The notes beneath the pieces are model-generated. The model was not told the origin of the DNA. It did not search any database and saw only the letters and a list, made by a program, of their open reading frames with translations. Shown here one piece after another: positions 55,667-64,000 of a DNA stretch of 64,000 nt (positions within the stretch are counted from its first letter, which is position 1; each line of letters starts with the position of its first letter). A program made the position numbers and the translations under genes. Location of the stretch: the NCBI RefSeq assembly GCF_014647595.1, contig NZ_BMPM01000002.1, positions 372,001 to 436,000 of the forward strand, given 5' to 3'. Origin of the DNA: Paenarthrobacter histidinolovorans. Lineage in GTDB: Bacteria; Actinomycetota; Actinomycetes; Actinomycetales; Micrococcaceae.

Positions 55667-56773
55667 TTACTTCTTGGGGCTTGCCTTCGATTCGACCACG
55701 AGCTTGCCGGAGACGATATCCGCCTTCAGTGCGTCAAGTTCGGACTTGGTTTCGGCAGAAACAGCGGAGTCGAGATCGTGGAACGGGGCAATGGCCACGC
55801 CGTCGTTCTGCAACGTGCCAACGTAGGCTTCGTTGCTGAACTTGCCGTCCTTGTCGTCCTTCACCACGGTTTCAACGGCCTCGCCCATCTGCTTGACCAC
55901 TGAGGTCAGCATGAGGTCCTTGTATTCCGGAGCCGTCAGGTAGCCGTCGGAGTCAACCCAGATGAGCTTGACGTCCTTGCCGGCGGCCTTGGCTTCCTTG
56001 AGCGCGGCGCCCGCACCCTTGCCCACCGGGCCGGCTACGGGCATGACGATGTCCGCCCCCTGGTCAAGCAGGTTGATGGTGACCTGCTTGCCGGTGTCCT
56101 GCTTCTCGAAGTCGCCGGTGAACGAACCGTCCTGGGTGTTCTTGTCCCAGCCGACAACCTGGACACTCTTGTTCTTGGCCTTGTTGTAGGCCTGGACGCC
56201 GTCGTAGAAGCCATCCATGAAGATCGTCACCGTGGGGATCTTGATGCCGCCGAAGGTTCCCACCTTGCCGGTCTTGGTGGTGGCAGCAGCAGCGTAGCCC
56301 GCCAGGTACGCAGCCTGGGCGGTGTCGTAGACGACCGGCTTGACGTTGGCGATCGGGGCGTCGTACGCGAAGTCGATGATCGCGAAGTGCTTGTCGGTGT
56401 TCTTCTCGGCAGCGGCCTTGGTGGCATCGCCCAGGAGGAAGCCGACCGTGATGGTCAGGTTGCAGCCGGCAGAGACCATGCCGTTGAGATTGGTTTCAAA
56501 GTCGCTGTTGGCCTTGGATTCGGCCGACTTGACCTGGATACCCAGGTCCTTTTCGGACTTCTTGAGTCCCTCGTACGAGGACTGGTTGAAGGACTGGTCA
56601 TCGAATCCGCCGGAGTCGGAAACGATGCATCCGAGGAAATCGCTCTTGGTGGCGGCGCCGGATCCGGCGTCGGGGGCCTGGCCACAGCCGGTCAGCAGGA
56701 GCGCTGCTGCGCCGACGGTTGCGACACCGGCCATTGAACCGCGCTTCAGGGTGGCACGCAGTGGTTTCTTCAA
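55667..56773 (-). CDS. BMP family nucleoside-binding lipoprotein
   Basis: A 368-residue substrate-binding lipoprotein of the BMP/PnrA family, which captures purine and other nucleosides. The lipobox is LLLTGC with Cys30. The fold starts GCIVSDSGGFDDQSFNQSSYEGL (BMP signature, cited in parts) and includes VGFLLGDATKAAAEKN and MPVAGPVGKGAGAALKEA. The TTG start at 56773 has GGAGG 4 nt upstream, better than the open extension to 56902. It is first in the nucleoside block; a strong terminator separates it from the ATPase gene, allowing an excess of binding protein over the membrane part. Confidence 0.94.
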   Translation of the reverse strand: MKKPLRATLKRGSMAGVATVGAAALLLTGCGQAPDAGSGAATKSDFLGCIVSDSGGFDDQSFNQSSYEGLKKSEKDLGIQVKSAESKANSDFETNLNGMVSAGCNLTITVGFLLGDATKAAAEKNTDKHFAIIDFAYDAPIANVKPVVYDTAQAAYLAGYAAAATTKTGKVGTFGGIKIPTVTIFMDGFYDGVQAYNKAKNKSVQVVGWDKNTQDGSFTGDFEKQDTGKQVTINLLDQGADIVMPVAGPVGKGAGAALKEAKAAGKDVKLIWVDSDGYLTAPEYKDLMLTSVVKQMGEAVETVVKDDKDGKFSNEAYVGTLQNDGVAIAPFHDLDSAVSAETKSELDALKADIVSGKLVVESKASPKK

Positions 56774-56974
56774 TTTTCCTCCAGGAAGAAAGTGATTGGC
56801 GCTACGACGGATGGTCAATGAGTGTCCGTTTCCTATACCTGAGGCAGAAATTCTGTTTTCACTGATGCTCGCAGCTGCGCCGAAGCGCATTGATGACACC
56901 ACCCTAGTGGCCTACAACACACCCGGATAGCACAAAGGCGGCCTCCGGGTCAGATTGTTGACTTTTTGTTACCA

Positions 56975-57013
56975 AGCAGTAGCCGGGTGTGCAAGTCACA
57001 CCCGGCTACTGCT
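56975..57013 (-). terminator. Hairpin after the MDR oxidoreductase gene
   Basis: A perfect 17-bp stem (56975-56991 with 56997-57013) with a 5-nt loop, starting 3 bp after the stop on the minus strand. No T-run follows directly. Confidence 0.8.
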
Positions 57014-57016
57014 GTA

Positions 57017-58035
<1,019 letters not shown>

Positions 58036-58039
<4 letters not shown>

Positions 58040-58467
58040 GCTGCGAACTCCACGAGCTTGAGGTCGACGTTCATGTTGCCGCGGGTGGCGTTGGAGTAGG
58101 GGCAGATCCGGTGCGCCTTGGCCATCAGGGCTTCGGCGGTTTCGCGGTCCAGGGCCGGCAGGGCGATCTCGAGTTCGGCAGCGAGGCCGTAGCCTTCGGT
58201 GTCGGTCAGCGCGCCAAAGTGGATTTTGGCTGCAACGGCCGAGTCACTGACATCGGCGCGCTCCTTGCGGCCAACCAGCCGCAGCGCGGAGTGGAAGCAG
58301 GCGGCATAGCCGGCTGCGAAAAGCTGCTCGGGGTTGGTTCCCTGGCCGTTGCCACCGAGTTCCACCGGGCTGGCGAGGGCCACATCCAGCTTGCCGTCCT
58401 TGGTGCGGGCGTTGCCGTCACGGCCTTCGCCGGAGGCAAGCGCCTCTGCTGTGTAGAGAGTCTTCAT
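58036..58467 (-). CDS. ohr: Organic hydroperoxide resistance protein
   Basis: Ohr, 143 residues, a lipoyl-linked thiol peroxidase that reduces organic hydroperoxides. The two catalytic cysteines are Cys57 in AACFHSAL and Cys122 in RICPYSNATRGN; the catalytic Arg is expected near the SPVELGG/GTNPEQLFAAGYA region. It lies 43 bp downstream of ohrR on the same strand and overlaps the MDR oxidoreductase, making an ohrR-ohr-reductase operon. Confidence 0.96.
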
Positions 58468-58510
58468 GGTGTTTCCGTTTCTCTTCGGGAATGGGATGGC
58501 GTGGAAAATT

Positions 58511-58945
58511 TCAGAGTGAGCTGTTCAGCGCTGCCGTGAGCTTGCCGAGGGTTGCATGGAGCTGCTCGATTTCGGCTGCGGAAAGTCCTGCGGCGTCAGC
58601 CAACCGTTGGGGCACGGCCTGGGTCTTGGCGCTCAGCGCTGTTCCGGCGTCAGTCAGGACCACATCCACGCGGCGTTCGTCTTCGGCGGAGCGCTTCCGT
58701 TCGACGAGCCCCAGGCCCTCAAGGCGTTTGAGGAGCGGTGACAACGTTCCGGAATCGAGCCCCAGTTCGGCACCGAGTTCACGGACGCTTCGCGGCTCCT
58801 GCTCCCACAGCACCAACATCACCAGGTACTGGGGGTAGGTCAGGCCGAGGTCGTCAAGGACGGGGCGGTAGACCGCCGTCGCGGCTTTTGATGCCGAGTA
58901 CAGCGCAAAGCAGACCTGGTGGCGGAGGCGGGGTGCATCACTCAT
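58511..58945 (-). CDS. ohrR: MarR family redox regulator OhrR
   Basis: OhrR, 144 residues, a repressor whose N-terminal cysteine is oxidised by organic hydroperoxides. Cys12 (LRHQVCFALYSASKA) is the sensor position. The winged helix is at about 48-95 (LTYPQYLVMLVLWEQEPRSV, then GTLSPLLKRLEGLGLVER, then the wing RKRSAEDERRVDVVL). It is autoregulated by inference: a perfect palindrome covers its promoter. ATG 58945 is chosen, as the open frame to 59005 runs over the operator. Confidence 0.95.
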   Translation of the reverse strand: MSDAPRLRHQVCFALYSASKAATAVYRPVLDDLGLTYPQYLVMLVLWEQEPRSVRELGAELGLDSGTLSPLLKRLEGLGLVERKRSAEDERRVDVVLTDAGTALSAKTQAVPQRLADAAGLSAAEIEQLHATLGKLTAALNSSL

Positions 58946-58952
58946 GGCTAAA

Positions 58953-58981
58953 ACGATAGTGCACAATTCAATTGTGCACAA
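58953..58981 (-). promoter_or_regulatory. ohrR promoter
   Basis: On the minus strand TTGTGC (58976-58981), a 17-bp spacer and TATCGT (58953-58958), with the ATG 7 nt further. This is the best-matched promoter in the window and predicts a leaderless ohrR transcript. Confidence 0.7.
58959..58979. promoter_or_regulatory. OhrR operator
   Basis: A perfect 21-bp palindrome of GTGCACAATT and AATTGTGCAC around a central C. It overlaps the -35 and fills the spacer of the ohrR promoter, so binding should block RNA polymerase. OhrR-type operators of related bacteria are also A+T-rich palindromes. Confidence 0.75.
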
Positions 58982-59005
58982 CTTATTCACGGCGCCCGCA
59001 CCCAA

Positions 59006-59061
59006 CTGAGTCGCAGTTCACGTCGTTTTCAGTGCTGGGAACGACGTGAACTGCGACTCAG
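59006..59061. repeat. Large palindrome after the M20 amidohydrolase gene
   Basis: Arms 59006-59027 and 59040-59061 pair perfectly over 22 bp around a 12-nt centre. It starts 5 bp after the amidohydrolase stop (minus strand) and lies 25 bp before the ohrR operator. No T-run. It resembles the 35785 and 7000 palindromes in size and position. Confidence 0.85.
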
Positions 59062-59066
59062 ATGCG

Positions 59067-60272
59067 TTACTTCTCGAGGTCGCGGATGGTGCGGAGCGCA
59101 GCAGCAGTGAGGACGCGGACAGCGTAACCAAGGGCGCGCTCGTCAACGATGAAGTCGCCGCGGTGAAGATCGTATTCTTCGCCACCGGGCGTGTGCGTGC
59201 CCAGGCGCATCATGGCTCCGGGAAGGTCCGCCAGGAACCATGCAAAATCTTCGCCGCCCATGGACTGCGGGGTCAGCACAACAGCGTTCTCCCCCAGTTC
59301 CGCGCGGGCCGAAGCTTCGATGAGGGCTGTCTCGTGCTCGGAGTTCACCACGGGAGGCACTCCACGGGTGTGCTCCAGGTGCACGTCCACGCCATAAGGT
59401 GCAGCCACCTGCCTGACGACGTCGTCCAGCAACTCGCCCGCACTGTGCCAGGCGTCGCGGTCCAGGCAGCGCATTGTGCCCGCCATATAGCCCGTCCCGG
59501 GAATGGCGTTCGGTGCCGACCCAGCCGAAATCTGTCCCCAGACCACCGAAACGCCACTGCGGACGTCAACGCGGCGGGACAGCACTGCAGGCACGTTGAC
59601 AGCAATCTGGGCCAACGCGAACACCAGGTCCTCGGTCAGGTGCGGCCTTGACGTGTGGCCGCCACGGCCCGAGAGCTCGATTTTGATGGTGTCCGACGCC
59701 GAGGTGATGGCCCCGATACGGGTGCCGATCTGGCCTGCATTGATCCTGGGGTCGCAGTGCAGGGCCAGGATGCGCGGAACTCCTTCAAGGACGCCCTGCT
59801 CAATGCAGGACAGAGCGCCACCGGGCATGGTTTCCTCGGCGGGCTGGAAGATGATCCGTACGGTACCGCCCAGGGGATTGTTCTTGTGCATCCGCTGAAG
59901 GGTCAGCGCAATGCCGAGCATGGCCGTGGTGTGGACGTCGTGCCCGCAGGCATGCGTCACGCCGTGGTTCTTGGAAGCGAACGGCAGGCCCGTCTCTTCG
60001 ATAATCGGCAACGCGTCAATGTCCCCGCGCAGAGCGGTGGCGATTGGCCCCTCCCCTACGTCGACGGTAAGCCCGGTTCCTTCGAGCCGGCGAGGCGTCA
60101 ATCCGGCCGCTTCGAGCCGCTCAACCAGTTTGTCCGTGGTGCGGAATTCCTTGAACGACAGTTCCGGGTGCGCGTGGAGGTCGCGCCGGAACTCAATGAG
60201 CCCGGGCAGCAGTTCATCAACCCAGGGACTCACAACGGGGGCAGGCTCGGTTTCAGTCGTGTAATTGCGCAC
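59067..60272 (-). CDS. M20 family amidohydrolase (hippurate hydrolase-like)
   Basis: A 401-residue M20D metallo-amidohydrolase, a group that hydrolyses N-acyl amino acids, hippurate or indole-acetyl amino acids. Metal ligands are in THACGHDVHTTAMLG (about residue 105), IFQPAEETMPGGA (catalytic Glu pair, about 138) and the late SMGGEDFAWFLADLPG (about 340). HPELSFKEFRTTD is the typical N-terminal motif. Start GTG 60272 is placed 6 nt after a TAGAGT element. Confidence 0.93.
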   Translation of the reverse strand: MRNYTTETEPAPVVSPWVDELLPGLIEFRRDLHAHPELSFKEFRTTDKLVERLEAAGLTPRRLEGTGLTVDVGEGPIATALRGDIDALPIIEETGLPFASKNHGVTHACGHDVHTTAMLGIALTLQRMHKNNPLGGTVRIIFQPAEETMPGGALSCIEQGVLEGVPRILALHCDPRINAGQIGTRIGAITSASDTIKIELSGRGGHTSRPHLTEDLVFALAQIAVNVPAVLSRRVDVRSGVSVVWGQISAGSAPNAIPGTGYMAGTMRCLDRDAWHSAGELLDDVVRQVAAPYGVDVHLEHTRGVPPVVNSEHETALIEASARAELGENAVVLTPQSMGGEDFAWFLADLPGAMMRLGTHTPGGEEYDLHRGDFIVDERALGYAVRVLTAAALRTIRDLEK

Positions 60273-60278
60273 GTCACA

Positions 60279-60284
60279 ACTCTA
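60279..60284 (-). promoter_or_regulatory. Putative leaderless -10 element of the M20 amidohydrolase gene
   Basis: TAGAGT on the minus strand lies 6 nt before the GTG at 60272. Confidence 0.45.
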
Positions 60285-60311
60285 GCCATCCGGGGCACCC
60301 GAAGAACGAAA

Positions 60312-60362
60312 GCCACCTCTTGGTTACGCCGCGTTCAGACGCAGGACAACCAAAGAGGTGGC
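60312..60362 (-). terminator. Terminator of manC
   Basis: A 14-bp stem with one bulged base (60312-60325 with 60348-60362) plus a possible inner GCGT/ACGC stem, about 20 bp after the manC stop, followed on the minus strand by a T-rich stretch. Confidence 0.75.
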
Positions 60363-60381
60363 TCACGGTATAACTGGTGGG

Positions 60382-61515
60382 CTACAGGACGTCCGTATCG
60401 CCGCTGGCTTTCAGGGCGTCGACGGTGCCCTTCACCAGTTGGGCATGCTCTTTGGTGGTGACGAGCAGGGCATCCGGGGTGTCCACGATGACCACGTCTT
60501 TGATGCCAATCAGGGCGATCACGCGCTTGGTGTCGGAGACCACCACACCACTGGCATCCTCCGCGAAGACTCGTGCACCCTCGCCCAGAACCGTCACTTC
60601 GTCGACGTCGCCGGCGTTGTTCAGGCGACCGATCGCGGCGAAGTCGCCAACGTCGTCCCAGCGGAAGGTACCAGGCACGACGGCGACATCGCCGGCTGCC
60701 GCTGCCGGCTCGGCCACTGCGTAGTCAATCGCAATCTTCGGCAGGGTGGGCCAAACCTTGGCGGTCACTTCGGCCCGTTGCGGAGTGTCCCAGGCTTCGG
60801 CGATCTCCTGGAGGCCGGCGAAAAGTTCCGGCTGGTTGGCTTCGAGGTGCTTGAGCATCAACGCGACGGGAGCCACGAACATGCCGGCATTCCAGACATA
60901 GTCGCCTGCTTCGACGTACTTGTTGGCGACCTCCTGGCTGGGCTTCTCCACAAACTCGGCCACGGCCAGGGCATTCGGTGCACCGTCCACGTTGAGCGCG
61001 GCGCCCGAGCGGATGTAGCCGAAGCCCGTGGAAGCGTGCGTGGGCTTGATGCCGATGGTGACGATCTTGCCCGTGGCGGCGGTGTAGATCGCTTCCCGGA
61101 CGGTCTCCTGGAAGAGGTCGTCGGGACTGATCACGTGGTCCGCAGCGAAGGAACCCATGATGGTCTCCGGATCGCGGCGGTAAAGGATGGCAGCGGCCAG
61201 GCCGATCGCGGCACCGGAATCCTTGGGCTCGCTTTCCAGCACCAGTTCGTCGTCCCCTACCTCGGGGAGCTGGCGGCAGACAGCCGCACGGTGGGCCTCA
61301 CCTGTCACTACCAGTACGCGTTCGCCGGCCAGCGGCTCCAGGCGGTCGTAGGTAGCCCTCAACAGGGTACTGCCGGACCCGGTCAGGTCGTGCAGGAACT
61401 TAGGCGCAGCGGCACGCGAGAGTGGCCATAGCCGGGTCCCCACACCGCCCGCCGGAATAACCGCATGGAAGCGGTTCATGGGCGATTCCGGGTATTTCGC
61501 GTCTTCTGTACTCAC
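60382..61515 (-). CDS. manC: Mannose-1-phosphate guanylyltransferase
   Basis: GDP-mannose pyrophosphorylase, 377 residues, makes GDP-mannose from GTP and mannose-1-P. The nucleotidyltransferase signature AVIPAGGVGTRLWPLSR is at about residue 18, the metal/base motif FAADHVISPDD at about 119 and the sugar site FVEKPSQE at about 190. It lacks the C-terminal phosphomannose isomerase domain of bifunctional enzymes; manA elsewhere in the window supplies that activity. Start GTG 61515 is behind a TAAAGT element; ATG 61479 is an alternative. Confidence 0.94.
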   Translation of the reverse strand: MSTEDAKYPESPMNRFHAVIPAGGVGTRLWPLSRAAAPKFLHDLTGSGSTLLRATYDRLEPLAGERVLVVTGEAHRAAVCRQLPEVGDDELVLESEPKDSGAAIGLAAAILYRRDPETIMGSFAADHVISPDDLFQETVREAIYTAATGKIVTIGIKPTHASTGFGYIRSGAALNVDGAPNALAVAEFVEKPSQEVANKYVEAGDYVWNAGMFVAPVALMLKHLEANQPELFAGLQEIAEAWDTPQRAEVTAKVWPTLPKIAIDYAVAEPAAAAGDVAVVPGTFRWDDVGDFAAIGRLNNAGDVDEVTVLGEGARVFAEDASGVVVSDTKRVIALIGIKDVVIVDTPDALLVTTKEHAQLVKGTVDALKASGDTDVL

Positions 61516-61521
61516 CGCAAC

Positions 61522-61527
61522 ACTTTA
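61522..61527 (-). promoter_or_regulatory. Putative leaderless -10 element of manC
   Basis: TAAAGT on the minus strand, 6 nt before the GTG at 61515. Confidence 0.45.
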
Positions 61528-61650
61528 TCCGACGCAAGCGGTAAGCTCCGCAGAACGCCACGCATGTGGCGTTCGTCTCAGACACTGGTCAAAATCGCCT
61601 GAATCCGGGCAGGAAACATGGAATTAACAAGCAGAGAAGCCCGTCCTAAA

Positions 61651-61679
61651 TTGAATATGCTGTGAGCGAAGCCTAGATT
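61651..61679 (+). promoter_or_regulatory. sdhCDA operon promoter
   Basis: TTGAAT (61651-61656), a 17-bp spacer and TAGATT (61674-61679), about 90 bp before sdhC. A 14-bp palindrome GCCTAGATTTAGGC (61671-61684) covers the -10, and CCTAAAT at 61645-61651 repeats its right half inverted, so a regulator may bind here. Confidence 0.65.
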
Positions 61680-61768
61680 TAGGCGTGAGCTACGAGTGCT
61701 CTCGCAGCAGGCGTTCCCCCCGCATGGATCCCATGCCAGCGCCGCTGTGTTGCAGGAAGGTTTAATCA

Positions 61769-62149
61769 GTGCCGACAAAACCAGCTGGCACCTTGTACCG
61801 CGGCCGTGAAGGCATGTGGTCCTGGGTTGGACATCGTATTACCGGTGTAGTGATCTTTTTCTTCTTGTTGGTCCATGTGCTGGACACCTCATTGGTGCGT
61901 GTGTCCCCTGAGGCCTACACGGCCGTCATTGGTGCTTACAAGAACCCCCTCATGGCCCTGGGGGAAACGGGCCTGGTCGCCGCGATCATCTTCCACGCCT
62001 TCAACGGCCTGCGTGTGATCGCGATCGACTTCTGGAAGAAGGGCGCAAAGTACCAGCGCCAGATGCTGTGGGTCGTGCTTGCGCTGTGGCTGGTCACGTT
62101 CGCCGGCTTCGCCATCCGCCACCTTTCCCTCGCGCTGGGAGGCCACTAA
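61769..62149 (+). CDS. sdhC: Succinate dehydrogenase cytochrome b556 subunit
   Basis: SdhC, 126 residues, a membrane anchor with three helices (about 27-48, 66-88, 101-122) that holds haem b and the quinone site. WVGHRITGVVIFFFLLVHVLD contains the conserved HR(I/L)TG segment and the His that ligates haem (about 24-35). IIFHAFNGLRVIAID is the second conserved His segment. Start GTG with AGGAAGG 8 nt upstream. It heads sdhC-sdhD-sdhA, with a 3-bp gap to sdhD. Confidence 0.95.
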   Translation: MPTKPAGTLYRGREGMWSWVGHRITGVVIFFFLLVHVLDTSLVRVSPEAYTAVIGAYKNPLMALGETGLVAAIIFHAFNGLRVIAIDFWKKGAKYQRQMLWVVLALWLVTFAGFAIRHLSLALGGH

Positions 62150-62152
62150 GCC

Positions 62153-62629
62153 ATGACAACCATTGAAACACCACGCAGCGGAAAAATCGGGAGCGGGAAG
62201 ATCGCCCCGAAGTACAACCGCACCGGCTCCAGCCGTGGCAACTTCGAGATGATCGCCTGGCTCTTCATGCGCCTCTCCGGCATCGTCCTGGTGGTGCTGA
62301 TCTTCGGCCACCTCTTCGTTAACCTGCTGGTGGGCGAAGGCATCCACGCCATCGACTTCGGTTTCGTGGCCGGCAAGTGGGCCGATCCCTTCTGGCAGTT
62401 CTGGGACCTGGCCATGTTGTGGCTTGCCATGCTGCACGGCACCAACGGCGTCCGCACCATCATCAACGATTACGCCGAGAAGGATTCCACTCGCTTCTGG
62501 CTCAAGATGGTCCTTTACGCGGCCACCCTGGTCATCATCATCCTGGGCACTCTGGTGATCTTCACGTTCAACCCGTGCCCCGTCGTCGACGGCGTTCAGC
62601 TGCCTGGCGGATTCTGCCCGGCCCCGTAG
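62153..62629 (+). CDS. sdhD: Succinate dehydrogenase hydrophobic membrane anchor subunit
   Basis: SdhD, 158 residues, second anchor subunit. After a 30-residue polar start come three helices (about 38-58, 81-101, 117-140), with LMRLSGIVLVVLIFGHL and LAMLHGTNGVRTIINDYAEK carrying the conserved Arg/Ser and haem-ligand His positions. The last 16 residues include two cysteines (CPVVDG, FCPAP). It follows sdhC by 3 bp and sdhA by 112 bp. Confidence 0.93.
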   Translation: MTTIETPRSGKIGSGKIAPKYNRTGSSRGNFEMIAWLFMRLSGIVLVVLIFGHLFVNLLVGEGIHAIDFGFVAGKWADPFWQFWDLAMLWLAMLHGTNGVRTIINDYAEKDSTRFWLKMVLYAATLVIIILGTLVIFTFNPCPVVDGVQLPGGFCPAP

Positions 62630-62741
62630 CGGGCTGTGCCACAGCGGCGGTCCGGCCTCTCCTTGGAGGGAACCGGTTCGCCTGACGTAGCGGAGCAGCC
62701 TCCGCCGACCATCTGAATTTTTGAAAGAGAGAGCATCTGGT

Positions 62742-64000
62742 ATGCAGGTCCATAAGTACGACGTCGTCATTGTCGGTGCAGGTGGCGCCGGCATGCGCGC
62801 CGCGATCGAGTCCGGTCAGCGCGCACGCACAGCGGTACTGACCAAGCTCTACCCCACCCGCTCGCACACCGGTGCAGCCCAGGGTGGTATGTGCGCAGCA
62901 CTGGCCAACGTCGAAGAAGACAACTGGGAATGGCACACCTTCGACACCATCAAGGGTGGCGACTACCTGGTTGACCAGGACGCAGCAGAGGTCATGGCGA
63001 AGGAAGCCATCGACGCCGTGCTGGACCTGGAGAAGATGGGTCTGCCGTTCAACCGCACCCCCGAGGGCAGGATCGACCAGCGCCGCTTCGGTGGCCACAC
63101 CCGTGACCACGGCAAGGCTCCTGTCCGCCGTGCTTGCTATGCAGCCGACCGTACCGGTCACATGATCCTGCAGACCCTGTACCAAAACTGCGTCAAGCAC
63201 AACGTTGAGTTCTACAACGAGTACTACGTCCTTGACCTGCTGATCGTCGACGAAGACGCCGTACGCGAAGACGGCACGCCGTACAAGCAGAAGCGTGTGG
63301 CCGGTGTGGTCTCCTACGACCTCGCCTCAGGCGAACTGCACGTTTTCCAGGCCAAGTCCGTGGTGTTCGCCTCAGGTGGCGCGGGCAAGGTCTTCAAGAC
63401 CACGTCCAACGCACACACCCTCACGGGCGACGGCATGGGCATCGCCTTCCGCCGCGGCATCCCCCTGGAAGACATGGAGTTCTTCCAGTTCCACCCGACA
63501 GGCCTCGCAGGCCTGGGTATCCTCCTCACCGAGGGTGCACGTGGTGAAGGTGCCATCCTGCGTAACTCGGAAGGTGAGCGCTTCATGGAGCGCTACGCCC
63601 CCACCATCAAGGACCTCGCGCCCCGTGACATCGTGGCCCGTGCCATGGCCAACGAAGTGCGTGAGGGCCGCGGTTGTGGTCCGAACAAGGACTACGTCCT
63701 CCTGGACCTGACCCACCTTGAGCCGGCACACATCGAGGCCAAGCTTCCGGACATCACGGAGTTCGCCCGCACCTACCTGGGTGTGGAACCGTTCACCGAT
63801 CCCGTCCCCGTATTCCCCACCGCGCACTACGCCATGGGCGGCATTCCCACCAACATCACCACTGAGGTTCTCCAGGACAACGACACGATCGTTCCCGGAT
63901 TGTACGCAGCCGGTGAAGTTGCCTGTGTCTCCGTGCACGGCTCCAACCGCCTTGGCACCAACTCGCTCCTGGACATCAACGTGTTCGGCAAGCGTGCAGG
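62742..64000 (+). CDS. sdhA: Succinate dehydrogenase flavoprotein subunit, 3' end outside window
   Basis: The first 419 residues of SdhA, about 70% of the usual length; the frame is open to the window edge. The FAD Rossmann motif [16 protein letters not shown] is at about 8-23 and the covalent-FAD histidine is His42 in [11 protein letters not shown]. The substrate site is in [38 protein letters not shown] and the [11 protein letters not shown] segment, with the arginine of [17 protein letters not shown] 62742; only a weak GAGAGA-type ribosome-binding site. sdhB is expected next. Confidence 0.97.
   Translation, partial: MQVHKYDVVIVGAGGAGMRAAIESGQRARTAVLTKLYPTRSHTGAAQGGMCAALANVEEDNWEWHTFDTIKGGDYLVDQDAAEVMAKEAIDAVLDLEKMGLPFNRTPEGRIDQRRFGGHTRDHGKAPVRRACYAADRTGHMILQTLYQNCVKHNVEFYNEYYVLDLLIVDEDAVREDGTPYKQKRVAGVVSYDLASGELHVFQAKSVVFASGGAGKVFKTTSNAHTLTGDGMGIAFRRGIPLEDMEFFQFHPTGLAGLGILLTEGARGEGAILRNSEGERFMERYAPTIKDLAPRDIVARAMANEVREGRGCGPNKDYVLLDLTHLEPAHIEAKLPDITEFARTYLGVEPFTDPVPVFPTAHYAMGGIPTNITTEVLQDNDTIVPGLYAAGEVACVSVHGSNRLGTNSLLDINVFGKRA

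Overview
This is a high-G+C chromosomal segment from an actinobacterium, most likely a soil member of the Micrococcaceae (Arthrobacter / Paenarthrobacter type). The lineage markers are mycothiol S-conjugate amidase, actinobacterial proteins such as the TIGR03089, DUF4245, DUF4307 and DUF501 families, a PIN-PhoH protein, a mycosin-like subtilase, frequent GTG/TTG starts and 4-bp ATGA/GTGA overlaps. No phage, insertion sequence, CRISPR array or defence island is visible. The window is core and lightly accessory chromosome, cut at both ends: a TIGR03089 gene at the left edge and sdhA at the right edge.

Layout. 1-7 kb: GtrA, purK-purE, an LCP-family cell-wall ligase, manA and a FemAB-type aminoacyltransferase. 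7-14 kb: glpX, a DUF4245 protein, carbonic anhydrase, fumC, a TetR-MFS efflux pair and a Nudix hydrolase. 14-22 kb: a short prepilin peptidase, an unrecognised protein, GNAT, phoH, uppS, trhA, mca, a DUF4307 protein and greA. 22-30 kb: rhomboid, ilvA, an AI-2E family exporter, the galM/galT-galK cluster and a thiolase. 30-38 kb: a BI-1 family protein, then a branched-chain amino acid ABC transporter (livH-M-G-F) with its binding protein livJ about 2 kb further on, facing the other way. 38-47 kb: tRNA-Leu(UAA), an ACT-GNAT fusion, ndh, a subtilase, ppx, DUF501, a DivIC/FtsB-like protein, eno and mazG. 47-57 kb: a nucleoside uptake and salvage block (BMP lipoprotein, ATPase, two permeases, cdd, deoA, two DedA proteins, add). 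57-61.5 kb: an MDR oxidoreductase with ohr and ohrR, an M20 amidohydrolase and manC. 61.7-64 kb: sdhC-sdhD-sdhA.

How the genes fit together. manA and manC bracket the window and supply GDP-mannose, which fits with the GtrA, LCP, FemAB and UppS envelope genes. fumC, sdhCDA, eno, glpX and ndh are central carbon and respiratory genes. The liv genes and the nucleoside block are each complete import systems.

The most informative non-coding signals are: at least thirteen genes with a TANNNT hexamer 6-7 nt before the start codon (leaderless transcripts); a Rex-like operator on ndh; a perfect OhrR-type palindrome inside the ohrR promoter; matching CRP-like sites about 100 bp before both livH and livJ; and several very long, near-perfect intergenic palindromes, one of which abuts a truncated aminoglycoside phosphotransferase-like gene. 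I did not find a convincing wholly new multi-gene system. The best leads are these regulatory signatures, two domain fusions (an extracellular domain on LivH; ACT-GNAT) and a tRNA-Leu(UAA) without a long variable arm.
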